A stretch of DNA of 64,000 nucleotides from an uncultured Bacteroidales bacterium (GTDB lineage: Bacteria > Bacteroidota > Bacteroidia > Bacteroidales > UBA932). The notes under the pieces were generated by a model, which saw nothing but the letters and a program-made list of their open reading frames with translations, was not told the DNA's origin and ran no database searches. The DNA lies in contig CALVDO010000004.1 in assembly GCA_944326355.1 (NCBI GenBank), forward strand, positions 1 to 64,000, written 5' to 3'. Below are positions 8,567 through 17,614 of this stretch, piece by piece (the stretch's first letter is position 1; every line of letters begins with the position of its first letter). The translations under genes and the position numbers were made by a program.

Positions 8567-11500
8567 TCAATCGGGAATATACTCCAGATAATAGACGTTG
8601 ACACTGTTTACAGGCGCATAGATGTAGACTGTAGCAGTCTGCCTCGTCTGCGCGAGCTGCTCTGAGGTTATCTGCGTCGACACTTCGTTGCTGCTGTAGC
8701 CTCCGGTAGGAGCGGCTGCCTCATAGAGGTTCACGATGTCGGCGCCGTCATTCATGACCAGGTCGATCTTCACGGTTCTGCCCGTATCACTGCCGCTACC
8801 TGACCTGAGATAATGCTTGATCGTGCCTGGCTTGGTGACCTTGAACGAGATGTAGTTGCTTGTAGGAATCCCGTCATCCCCGACATCCGAAGCTCCCTGC
8901 AGCTTGATTCTCTCGCTGCCTCCGTCCCAGTCGACGGACTTGTTGCTCTTTCCTGCATAGGTTATCTTGTCGATCGTCACCGGATCTGCCCCTGCCGCAA
9001 CGAGAGCCGTAGTGCCGCTCGTGCCGTATGTCGTTCTGAGATAGTCGATGACATCCTTCTGCTCCTCTACGGCAAGAGGATCTGAAGGTATGGTGGCGTC
9101 AGGGTCATAGCCTTCAGGTGTCCATGTGATTTCGAACACGCGGAGGGAGGCGTCGGCCCAAAGGATGATCTCGTCTCCGGCATTGGCTGTGACGGCTTCA
9201 GAGAATGTGCCGCGGGCATCTGTCGGTGCTTCATGCGCAGGGCCTGAAGTGCCGGCTGCGGACACATAGAGATTTCGGCCTGTTGCAGTGGCGTCAAAGG
9301 TCACGGTGACTGTACCGCTGCCGCCTGCAAGAAATCTCAGGAAGCGCCTGTCAGGCGGATTGTTGCTTGACCCCGGATACTGGAAGCATACGACTCCGTC
9401 CGAATTGGCAAAGCGGATCGTATTGCCGGCATAGTACTCGAGGTTGTTGTAGACGAACGAATCACCCCAGATAGTTTCAGGATTCGTATTCTCCGAAGAG
9501 CCTATCAGTTCCTGCATGAAGGTGAAGTCTGCGACTCCCCATGTCGTAGGCATGGATGAGGAAACGTTCGTCAGAGTCTCTCTTCTGATGAATCCCACAG
9601 CCTCGGAGAACTCTGAAGGCTCATGCGCAATATCGGTCTCAGACACGTCTGCCCTCACGGAGAAGCTGTACATTCCTGTCGCAAGTCCTGCAACGGCAAA
9701 GTCATGGCTGTTGCCTGTCACCGAGAGTGAATCTTCCTGTGACGGGACAGGACCTGTCCACCTGATCATGTATGAAGCGGCGTTGTCAACCGCGTCCCAT
9801 GAGAGGGTAACTGATCCTTCGGATGCCTCCGGAAGAGAAATCGCCACATTCGCAGGAGTGTCAAGAGGCGACGCGCCGGCGCTCGATGTGTCGGAAATCC
9901 ATGAGAGTTCACTCATTACGATAGGGCCGCAGGCATAGATCCATATAAGATGCCGCTCACCCGGATTGAAGTCCGCGAATACTACCCTCGAGCGTGCCGC
10001 TCCTGCGTGTACCGCTCCTGAGACCTCTGTCACAGAAGAGCCGTCGGCAGGCCCGTAGGCCACGGAGATATGGTCGTTCGTAGAGCCGTCGGCGGCTGTG
10101 GAGATGACCACAGATCCCGGCCCGTCAACGAGGAATGCCATGGCGCAGTCGGTCGGAGTGCCGGCATATTCGAACGTCGGCTCAGCAGTGAACTCGAATC
10201 CTTCCTCAGTCACGTTGATCGGATTGGAAGATATGACGAAACGGGTGTTTCCTCTCACGCATGACTGGTCGATGACGTCATAATAAGTGTCAGTATCGGT
10301 AAGATCCCAGTTGTAGCCGTACTCAACGGGCACAAGATCAGGGTCCGGCTGCTCGACATATTCGGAAAGCCACCTCGGGTCTCCTGCCGAAGCCGAGAGA
10401 ACAGCCGCATTGGTGATGTTGAAGAGCCCCCTCTCGCTGTTGTAGCAAGGGTCAGCCGAAAGGAGCGCACCGCCGCCTGAAGACGCCCTCGTCGAGGTGA
10501 AGCTTGTCGTAAAGAACGTGGCCTCGTCGCCGAGATTATACCACCAGTTGTTGGACACGGTCGCCGGGTTGAATGCGGCGGCGCCCCAGACATATCTGCC
10601 GTCGACTCCGTGTACAGAGCTTCCGCTCATGTTCAGGATGACGTTGTTTCTGAATGAGCTTGCCCCTACCGCAGCGCGGATATAGAACAGGCCGTAGCTG
10701 TTGGAATATGTGGTGAGATTGTTCAGGGTGTTGTTCTCGAAGGTGAAGGTTCCGAGAGAATAACTGTCGTCTATCCTGAAGAACTCGCGCATTCCGTCCG
10801 TGAACGTACTGTTGCGCACCGAGATCGTGCCTATGGTGCCGAATGTCTCGCCTGTTGTACCCCTGAAGCCGAAGGCCTCGCCTCCGTTGCCCTCAGTGTC
10901 CGACACCTGTATTCCGTCGAACGAAATCGTGCCTATGCTTGCCACTGTCGTTCCGGTGGACGCATAGAGGAGACCTCTCTTGTATGACGTGAGGTCACAG
11001 TTCACGATGGAGATCGTGTTGATCGGGGTCGTGACTGCAGAGGCGAATGTTATGAGATGGTTCTGTTCGTAGGAGTTGCCGTCGAAATGCAGGGCTTCCG
11101 CACGGAAGTCGGTCACGCCGTCGGCAAGAGAGAATGTTCCTATCACGCGCGGCTTCGCTCCGTCGACCGTCTCCTCACCGTAGATGGAGAGGGTTGACGC
11201 AGTCACGTTCATCTGGCCCATGTAATACGCCGTGTCGGCATATACGACTGCGATGCGCGGAGCCCCGTCCTTAATGGCGATACGGAAGGCCGAAGTGTCT
11301 GAGACGCGGGTGACTCCGTTCATATCAGGCCTTGTCCATGCATAGACGGTGCCTCTGTTGGCCGAATTATAGTGGGCCGCGATGGTGTAGCGCACCGACG
11401 GCTGAAGATTAGTCACGGTGGCCGAGGTCTCGCCTGCGGCTACAGTCTGCACGAGATATGCGGCTGAAGCGTCGGTAGGATGAGGAGAGATTCTCAGCTG

Positions 11501-12067
11501 GTTGACGCCTTCTTCATCCCCTTCGGCAAGAGTCCATGACACCGAGACAGACTCGGAGGTACGGTCTGTGACAGTAAAGCTCTCCACAGGGTCCATGACA
11601 GTGTAGGTGTCGATAGGATAAGGGAATGCAGCCCACTTTGAGTCGCCCTGTCCCTCATTCTCGGTGTTCTGTCCGCAGACGCGGGCGTAGTAGGAATACT
11701 CAGCGTCAAGCTCGAGGCTCACGCTCGTGGACGTGCCGCTCTCCGACGGCGTCACAGTCTCCGTCATATACGGGTCGGAAAGCATCTCCTCAGTGATCTC
11801 ATCGGCGGAAGCCGGAGCGTCTTCTGTGGCGAACCTGTAGACTTCGAGCAGATACTGGGTGGCAGTATTGGAGTTGGTCCAGGTGAAGGTCACTGTCCGG
11901 CCGTCCGAAGTGCTTACGACCGCAGACGTGCTTCCCGGAGTGAGGACGTTCGGAAGATTCAGATCTTCTATAACTTCCGGCATTTCCTCAACACAGCTGC
12001 TGACAGCAAGGCCTGAGACGATGAACGCCGAAAGGGAAAATATCAGTCTGGATAATGATTTTTTCAT
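8567..12067 (-). CDS. Large surface lipoprotein with FN3 and beta-helix domains (DUF4957/DUF5123-like)
   Basis: The 1166-residue protein starts at the ATG at 12067: MKKSLSRLIFSLSAF leads to a lipobox ending at Cys25 (AVSSC). The frame is open for 24 more codons upstream without a signal. After the lipobox come two fibronectin-III-like domains (about 35-225), then a long right-handed beta-helix-like section with repeated FxNN and ISVRNS turns (about 280-490) like the DUF4957/DUF5123 proteins of pectin loci, another FN3 domain (about 690-780) and C-terminal beta domains. It lies 68 bases after susD, the usual position of SusE/SusF-type glycan-binding proteins. It probably binds pectin at the cell surface; the beta-helix could also be a lyase-like domain, but no catalytic residues can be identified by eye. 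Confidence 0.75.
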   Translation of the reverse strand: MKKSLSRLIFSLSAFIVSGLAVSSCVEEMPEVIEDLNLPNVLTPGSTSAVVSTSDGRTVTFTWTNSNTATQYLLEVYRFATEDAPASADEITEEMLSDPYMTETVTPSESGTSTSVSLELDAEYSYYARVCGQNTENEGQGDSKWAAFPYPIDTYTVMDPVESFTVTDRTSESVSVSWTLAEGDEEGVNQLRISPHPTDASAAYLVQTVAAGETSATVTNLQPSVRYTIAAHYNSANRGTVYAWTRPDMNGVTRVSDTSAFRIAIKDGAPRIAVVYADTAYYMGQMNVTASTLSIYGEETVDGAKPRVIGTFSLADGVTDFRAEALHFDGNSYEQNHLITFASAVTTPINTISIVNCDLTSYKRGLLYASTGTTVASIGTISFDGIQVSDTEGNGGEAFGFRGTTGETFGTIGTISVRNSTFTDGMREFFRIDDSYSLGTFTFENNTLNNLTTYSNSYGLFYIRAAVGASSFRNNVILNMSGSSVHGVDGRYVWGAAAFNPATVSNNWWYNLGDEATFFTTSFTSTRASSGGGALLSADPCYNSERGLFNITNAAVLSASAGDPRWLSEYVEQPDPDLVPVEYGYNWDLTDTDTYYDVIDQSCVRGNTRFVISSNPINVTEEGFEFTAEPTFEYAGTPTDCAMAFLVDGPGSVVISTAADGSTNDHISVAYGPADGSSVTEVSGAVHAGAARSRVVFADFNPGERHLIWIYACGPIVMSELSWISDTSSAGASPLDTPANVAISLPEASEGSVTLSWDAVDNAASYMIRWTGPVPSQEDSLSVTGNSHDFAVAGLATGMYSFSVRADVSETDIAHEPSEFSEAVGFIRRETLTNVSSSMPTTWGVADFTFMQELIGSSENTNPETIWGDSFVYNNLEYYAGNTIRFANSDGVVCFQYPGSSNNPPDRRFLRFLAGGSGTVTVTFDATATGRNLYVSAAGTSGPAHEAPTDARGTFSEAVTANAGDEIILWADASLRVFEITWTPEGYDPDATIPSDPLAVEEQKDVIDYLRTTYGTSGTTALVAAGADPVTIDKITYAGKSNKSVDWDGGSERIKLQGASDVGDDGIPTSNYISFKVTKPGTIKHYLRSGSGSDTGRTVKIDLVMNDGADIVNLYEAAAPTGGYSSNEVSTQITSEQLAQTRQTATVYIYAPVNSVNVYYLEYIPD

Positions 12068-12135
12068 ATAGTCTTCTTTTAGGGATGCGGCCAGACACGG
12101 GGAGCGTCGTGCCGCATCCGTTGAAATTTCATTTG

Positions 12136-14052
12136 TCAATAGCCGTAGTCATTTGCGAGAGCCCCCTGAGCGTTTGTGATGGTAGTCTCGAAGATCGGCC
12201 ACCACATGTGCATCTCCGGATCAACGCTCGTGTCATAGAATCCCGCTGAAGTGGCCTTGTCCGCTATGGAGTTCGACGACGAGCTCGTGAACGCCGAAGT
12301 CTCGCTTATATAGGCGGACGCCTCGCCGTCGGAATTGAGATACGGAATCCAGCCCGAGCCTGCCGGAGGAGTGTCCAGAGTGGCGTCCGACTCACCCGGA
12401 TGTATGCCGTACATTTCAATCGTAGGAATGCCGTTGGCGGTGCCGTGACGATACCACAGGTAGCGGCTGATGTTGGAATAGTTGAATCCGGTGATAGGAC
12501 CGGTGGTGCCCGCTCTCATGGCCTGCAGCTCCTGTGCGGCAAGATCCATTCTCTCCTGAAGCAGGTTCTCACCCCATCTGATGAGGTCGGCCTTGCGGAG
12601 GAACTCGCCGACGAACTCCAGAGCACGCTGTTTCTGTATCTCGGCAAAGATTGCAGTCTCTCCAGAGAGGGCGTCAACAATGGCGTCAGCCTCAGACTCA
12701 TATCCCTTATAGGCCCTTCTGAGCACCTTTCTGAGACATTCTTTGGCGAATGACTCGTCGCGATTGCCCACCTCGGATGAGTTGGCGATCTCAGCCGCCA
12801 TGAGAAGGATGTCCGCGTAACGCATGTACACCGGCTTCACTCCGTCGTCATTTCCGCCGCCGTATGGAGAAGTGGTCATCCATTCGAATCTGTACTTTCC
12901 GAAATACCAGTCGGCGATTCCGGCAGGGTAAGGGAGAGTACCGTCGCCTCTGTCTTCCCAGAGCCAGTTGACGCAGCTGATGTCACGGCGCACGTCATGG
13001 CCGTTCAGGTCATACATGTAGTAGAGATATGGCACAGGACCGGCCTGACCGCCTCTGTCGCTCGTAGTCGGAGAATATGCGGTATAACCCTCATTGCGGA
13101 CAGCGAAAGTGTAGTTCCAGCGGCCGCGTGAGTTGCTGAACGGAATCACCCAGATGATTTCATGGCCCGCGGTCAGATCCATGTTGTTCACACTTCTCCA
13201 GAGCTCCTCATAGTCCATGAGCTCAAGCCCGCTTTCATTGATGGCCTGTCTGAGGTATTCAAGAGCCTTAGGATAGAGCACGCTCTTCTGAAGATCCGGA
13301 TCGTTGGACAGACGGATGCTTCCCGGATCGCCCGTGCCGGCCATTCCGTCGGCAGGTCTGAGGCTGTATCCCGAGGCCATCAGGGCTACGCGGGCATACA
13401 TTCCTATCGCAAACGCCTTGCCTACGCGGTCAACCGTAGTCGCCGTGTTCCAGTCGAGGTAGCCGATGGCTTCTTCGAGATCGGCGAGAAGCTGGGTATA
13501 GAGGTCGTCCTTGTCAGCCTTGTTGAGATAGATGGTCTCCGGAGTCACCGGGGCGAAGCGTGCCGGCACTTCTCCAAACGCCTTCATGAGCTCGGTGTAG
13601 AGGACCGCACGCATCACGAGCGCCTCTCCGAGAAGGGCTGCCATCTCTGGCCTGGTGTCCGGATTCCCGTACTCACGGATTCCGGCAATGCTCAGGTTGG
13701 CACGCTCGATGCCGGCGAAGAGCTCATTGTAAGGTCCGTTGGCGAGGTTAAGCGTGCTGTTTGTCCTCGTGAGGCTGTATCTCACGATGGTGGCGTTGTC
13801 ATTGAGAGTGGTGGAGACATACCACTCAATGTCGTTGTTATATCCGTACCACGGAAGGTAGCGTCCCCTGTGTGAGTTCGTATGGCCGAACACCTCATAT
13901 ATCGAATAGATCTGATACGAGGTCAGAGTCGGATCGGCGAACACGGAAGGTTCATCGAAAGTGGACTGGGATTCCGTCGTGAGGTCGCAGGACGTGAGTA
14001 AGAGTCCCGCAAGAATCCCCGCACTTACAAATATTCTCTTTATTATGTTCAT
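12136..14052 (-). CDS. SusD/RagB family nutrient-uptake outer-membrane lipoprotein (pectin locus)
   Basis: The 638-residue lipoprotein (signal peptide ending LLTSC, Cys22) has the tetratricopeptide-like helical layout of SusD, including ERANLSIAGI and the C-terminal QKQRALEFVGEFLRKADLIRWGENL region. SusD proteins sit as lids on the SusC channel and capture oligosaccharides. It follows susC by 19 bases and precedes the large surface lipoprotein. With the surrounding pectin lyases and esterases, its cargo is most likely oligogalacturonides or related pectin fragments. Confidence 0.92.
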   Translation of the reverse strand: MNIIKRIFVSAGILAGLLLTSCDLTTESQSTFDEPSVFADPTLTSYQIYSIYEVFGHTNSHRGRYLPWYGYNNDIEWYVSTTLNDNATIVRYSLTRTNSTLNLANGPYNELFAGIERANLSIAGIREYGNPDTRPEMAALLGEALVMRAVLYTELMKAFGEVPARFAPVTPETIYLNKADKDDLYTQLLADLEEAIGYLDWNTATTVDRVGKAFAIGMYARVALMASGYSLRPADGMAGTGDPGSIRLSNDPDLQKSVLYPKALEYLRQAINESGLELMDYEELWRSVNNMDLTAGHEIIWVIPFSNSRGRWNYTFAVRNEGYTAYSPTTSDRGGQAGPVPYLYYMYDLNGHDVRRDISCVNWLWEDRGDGTLPYPAGIADWYFGKYRFEWMTTSPYGGGNDDGVKPVYMRYADILLMAAEIANSSEVGNRDESFAKECLRKVLRRAYKGYESEADAIVDALSGETAIFAEIQKQRALEFVGEFLRKADLIRWGENLLQERMDLAAQELQAMRAGTTGPITGFNYSNISRYLWYRHGTANGIPTIEMYGIHPGESDATLDTPPAGSGWIPYLNSDGEASAYISETSAFTSSSSNSIADKATSAGFYDTSVDPEMHMWWPIFETTITNAQGALANDYGY

Positions 14053-14071
14053 GATTCTCTCGTATTAGGAA

Positions 14072-17000
14072 TTAGAAGGTAAGGTTGACGCCCACCACAT
14101 ATCCGATGCTCTTCGGATAGGCGGAATAGTCCACGCCAGGAGTAAGAGGAGTGGCCCTGCGGGTATCCACTTCAGGGTCATATCCAGAGTATCTCGTGAG
14201 GCAGAAGAGGTTGGTTCCCGTCACATAGACACGCAGACGGGAAATCTTCGCCTTCATGGTTATGTGCGACGGAAGGGTGTAGCCTATAGTCGCGGAAGTC
14301 AGGCGCAGGAAGGAGCCGTCCTCCACAGCCCAGTCGGAAAGGACCGCGCGACCCACTGCCGGAGACCACAGAGTGGCGTTGGCATTCACTTCCCTGAGCT
14401 GCTCAGGGTCGGTGATGAGCTGTCCCGTCGACCAGTCGATATTGGTCCACCTCTGCTCGTCCGTCTTCATGAGGTTCCTGTTGGTGTACTTTCTCGAAGA
14501 GGTGAACTCTATCTTGTTGGCGTTGTAGATGTCGTTTCCGAAGACATAGTTGAAGTTGGCCGAGAAATCGAAACCGTAGAGATAACCGGTGAGGTTGATT
14601 CCGCCGTAGCCCACAGGAGTGGCGTTGCCAATGATGGTCTTGTCGTCTGAAGTGACGACACCGTCATCTGTCATGTCTTTCAGCTTCATTGCTCCCGGCC
14701 TGAGATATTCTGCTCCGATCACGTCCGAGCAGTCTACCACATCATCGTTGAGCACCCAGCCCGTACCGTCGTACGTGAAGTCGTCCACTGTGTAGAAGCC
14801 GTCCGACTGATAGCCGTAGATGTTGCCGAGAGGCTGGCCCACGGTCACGAGATAGTCTGTTCCGATCTCGGTGGATGCCCACTGGGTCTCTGATTCAATC
14901 CTGTCAAGACCTCCGAGGCTCGTCACCATGTTCTCGTTGATGCTGAGGTTGGCGCCGAGAGTGAGGCCGAAGTTCTCCCTCTCCACGAGGACAGCGTTGA
15001 GAGACACCTCGAAACCTCTGTTGCGCACGGAGCCCATGTTGCGGTACTGGAACTCATATCCCGAGCCTGCGGTCGGGAACTGGATGAGGAGGTTATTGGT
15101 GGTGTTGTGGTAGAGTTCGAACGATCCGTTGAGCCTGCCCTTGAAGAAAGAGAAGTCGAGTCCGACATTGTGCGAAACGGTAGTCTCCCAGGTCAGGTCC
15201 TCATTAGGCATGATAGTGTCCCCGTCGTCAGTCACAGTCGACCAGTAGGTGTCGCTCTGCGAGATCCATGAAGTGGAGAATGAGGCGAAGTTGAGCATGG
15301 TCATGCCTGAAGGAATGTTGTTGTTTCCTGCAGTACCGTAGCTGTAGCGCAGCTTGAGGTTGTCAAGCCAGTTGGACGCTCCCTCCATCCACGGCTCGTT
15401 TGAGATGGTCCACGAAGCTGCCGCCGAAGGGAAGAAGCCCCACTGGTTGCCCTTGGTGAACTTCGATGATCCGTCGGCTCTCATCGTCGCCGAGACTGAA
15501 TACCTTTCGTCGAACACATAGTTGACTCTTCCGAAGAACGAGAGAAGCCTGTCGTTAGGGTCATAGTAGTTGTTGGTGGAGATGGCCGTACCTGTGGACA
15601 TGAAGTTCCATGCAGTCTGGGAATCGAAGAAGTCAGGGAAATTCTCGACTACTGCGGTGAGTTCATTGGACTTCTTGACGATGTACTCAGTACCTGCGAG
15701 GAGATCCAGCTGATGACGGTCGTCCTTGAACACTTCAGAGAAGTTGTAGCTGAGAGTGTTGGTATTGCGGATAGTCTGCCTGTACTGGTCCGTGTATCTT
15801 GTGGCCGGATGGTCCTGATACTGCGCGGTGTTGCCCACATAGTAAGTAGTCAGTCCGTAGAAGCGGTTGTTCTCCTGCGTATAGTCCTCAAGACCGCCCT
15901 CTACCCTGAGGTTGAGGTTCTTGATTATATGCCATGTAACGGCTCCGTTCACCGTCCAGTTCCTGCGGACGCGCTTGTTGTCATTGTCGGCCACGGACAG
16001 AAGAGGCGGAGCGTTGTCGCCGTAATCCTCCTCAAGGTCAGAGCCTGAAATCGCGCCTCCGGCGATAGGAATAGGAGCATACTGCACCGAATGCTTGAGG
16101 CGGCCGTTTCCGGAAGTAGATCCGGCGTCATTCATGGAATTGGAGCCTGAGCCCATGATTGTGGTATGGGAATACCTTGCGTTGACGTCAAACTCGAGTT
16201 CCTTGATAGGCTTGAAGTTGGCCTTGAAATTGAGGTTGTCCCTCTTATAGGTCGAGCCGGTCATGATGGCGTTGTCTCCCACATGGGAATAACTGGCGGT
16301 CCACCTTACCTTTTCCGTGCTTCCGGACACCGAGACATTGTGGCTCATGTTCGTGCCCGTATTGCCGAACACCTGCTGAATCCAGTCGTTGCCCTCGAGT
16401 CCGCGATACAGGTCCATATCTTCATACACTCCGAAATAATCCATGTAATCATCTTCGTATGTGCCTCTGACCATGGAGAGTTCATATTGGTTCCGGACAA
16501 AGTCGTACGGGTCCTCGACCTGGATGGCATCCCTGTTGGCCATCCACTTCTGTCCCCAATAGCCGTTGTAGCTCACGGAGAATTTGCCGCTTGTGCCGCC
16601 CTTTGTGGTGATCAGCACTACTCCGTTGGCGCCTCGTGAACCATAGATTGCGGTAGAGAAGGCATCCTTAAGCACATCGATGGACTGTATGTCCGAAGCC
16701 GGAATGTCCGATATGCTCTCGACAGGAAAGCCGTCCACGATATACAGAGGCGAGCTGTCCTGCGTGATGGAGCCGGAACCGCGGACGCGGATCTTGATTT
16801 CTGCGTCCGGATCACCCTCGGTGGCCGTCACCTGCACTCCGGCCATCCTTCCGGAGAGAGCCTCGCTCACCGTCGTCACCGGGACTGCCGTAAGAGCCTT
16901 GCTGTCGATGGAGGAGACGGATCCCATGAGATCCTTGCGCTTCACCGTGGCATAACCTATGACGACAGTCTCTTCGAGGAAATTGGCGTCCTCTTCAAGA

Positions 17001-17284
17001 ATCACGTCGATTCTCGTTGAATTTCCGACCTCGACATGATGAGTCTTCATGCCGATGCAGGAGAATACGAGAGTCTTGCCTTTGGCATTCTGAATGTCGA
17101 TGACGTATTTTCCGTCAGCATCAGTCGATACGCCCAAAGTGGTGCCGTCCACAAATACAGACACGCCTACCAGAGGCAGGCCGCCCGAATCTTTTACGAC
17201 ACCGCTGATCTCCTGGGCATAGAGCGACAATGTCGCGAAAAGCCCGGCGACCAGCAGAGAAATCCTGTATGTCAGATTTTTCAT
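14072..17284 (-). CDS. SusC/RagA family TonB-linked outer-membrane transporter (pectin locus)
   Basis: The 1070-residue protein begins with a cleavable signal peptide (ending about LYAQ), a carboxypeptidase-regulatory-like domain (EISGVVKDSGGLPLVGV, about 25-100), a plug domain (GYATVKRKDLMGSVSSI onward) and a 22-strand barrel ending in an aromatic residue (VVGVNLTF). It imports oligosaccharides bound by SusD using TonB energy. It is the first gene of a susC-susD-surface lipoprotein unit and has its own upstream region, separated from the enzyme operon by a strong terminator. Confidence 0.94.
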   Translation of the reverse strand: MKNLTYRISLLVAGLFATLSLYAQEISGVVKDSGGLPLVGVSVFVDGTTLGVSTDADGKYVIDIQNAKGKTLVFSCIGMKTHHVEVGNSTRIDVILEEDANFLEETVVIGYATVKRKDLMGSVSSIDSKALTAVPVTTVSEALSGRMAGVQVTATEGDPDAEIKIRVRGSGSITQDSSPLYIVDGFPVESISDIPASDIQSIDVLKDAFSTAIYGSRGANGVVLITTKGGTSGKFSVSYNGYWGQKWMANRDAIQVEDPYDFVRNQYELSMVRGTYEDDYMDYFGVYEDMDLYRGLEGNDWIQQVFGNTGTNMSHNVSVSGSTEKVRWTASYSHVGDNAIMTGSTYKRDNLNFKANFKPIKELEFDVNARYSHTTIMGSGSNSMNDAGSTSGNGRLKHSVQYAPIPIAGGAISGSDLEEDYGDNAPPLLSVADNDNKRVRRNWTVNGAVTWHIIKNLNLRVEGGLEDYTQENNRFYGLTTYYVGNTAQYQDHPATRYTDQYRQTIRNTNTLSYNFSEVFKDDRHQLDLLAGTEYIVKKSNELTAVVENFPDFFDSQTAWNFMSTGTAISTNNYYDPNDRLLSFFGRVNYVFDERYSVSATMRADGSSKFTKGNQWGFFPSAAASWTISNEPWMEGASNWLDNLKLRYSYGTAGNNNIPSGMTMLNFASFSTSWISQSDTYWSTVTDDGDTIMPNEDLTWETTVSHNVGLDFSFFKGRLNGSFELYHNTTNNLLIQFPTAGSGYEFQYRNMGSVRNRGFEVSLNAVLVERENFGLTLGANLSINENMVTSLGGLDRIESETQWASTEIGTDYLVTVGQPLGNIYGYQSDGFYTVDDFTYDGTGWVLNDDVVDCSDVIGAEYLRPGAMKLKDMTDDGVVTSDDKTIIGNATPVGYGGINLTGYLYGFDFSANFNYVFGNDIYNANKIEFTSSRKYTNRNLMKTDEQRWTNIDWSTGQLITDPEQLREVNANATLWSPAVGRAVLSDWAVEDGSFLRLTSATIGYTLPSHITMKAKISRLRVYVTGTNLFCLTRYSGYDPEVDTRRATPLTPGVDYSAYPKSIGYVVGVNLTF

Positions 17285-17512
17285 AAAAGAACTTTTTTGG
17301 TTAGTACTTGTTATTATTGGTTATTCATGTCATTAATCGTCCTTGTGCCCGCCTCTCTTGTCTGTGTCCGCTTTATTGCGGGCCCTCTTTCCGCTCTGCG
17401 GATTAACGGATATGCGAAATTAGGCAATCGGCGCTATGGAATATGCGAAAAATTGTCGCAATGCATGTATTTTTTAACACAGGGACAAATTTTCCGTGTA
17501 CGGTAACGAAAA
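17285..17512 (-). promoter_or_regulatory. Upstream region of the pectin susC with 31-bp-spaced direct repeats
   Basis: Two identical decamers, ATATGCGAAA, start at 17410 and 17441, 31 bases apart (about three helical turns). On the minus strand the first gives TAATTTCG (17415-17422), a near match to the -7 box, so the repeats overlap the likely promoter. Spaced direct repeats are what an AraC-type output domain, like that of the hybrid sensor in this locus, would bind. This is inference. No gene is seen in the stretch. Confidence 0.35.
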
Positions 17513-17513
17513 T

Positions 17514-17561
17514 AAAAAAAGGAGACGGCCTCAGCCCCTGAGGGGCAATGAGGTCATCTCC
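17514..17561 (-). terminator. Strong Rho-independent terminator of the pectin enzyme operon
   Basis: On the minus strand a long stem forms from 17561 to 17521, with the tip GCCCCTCAGGGGC and the outer arms GGAGA/TCTCC, followed directly by seven T residues (17514-17520 are A on the plus strand). It lies about 55 bases after the stop codon of the PL1 gene and separates the enzyme operon from the susC unit. Confidence 0.85.
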
Positions 17562-17614
17562 AGTCGGATGCCGCCCTCTCCGCCGCCATACGGCGGGCCG
17601 CGATGCCCGGGGCA

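Noticed and set aside
13162..13875. Open frame of 237 codons opposite the pectin susD, with similar ones opposite susC and GH28
   Set aside because: All are fully contained in confident genes and have the composition of reverse-strand shadows.
17285..17345. TTGGT elements just upstream of the pectin susC as GntR operators
   Set aside because: Only direct TTGGT half-sites occur, with no ACCAA partner at the right distance, unlike the two sites in the alginate locus.
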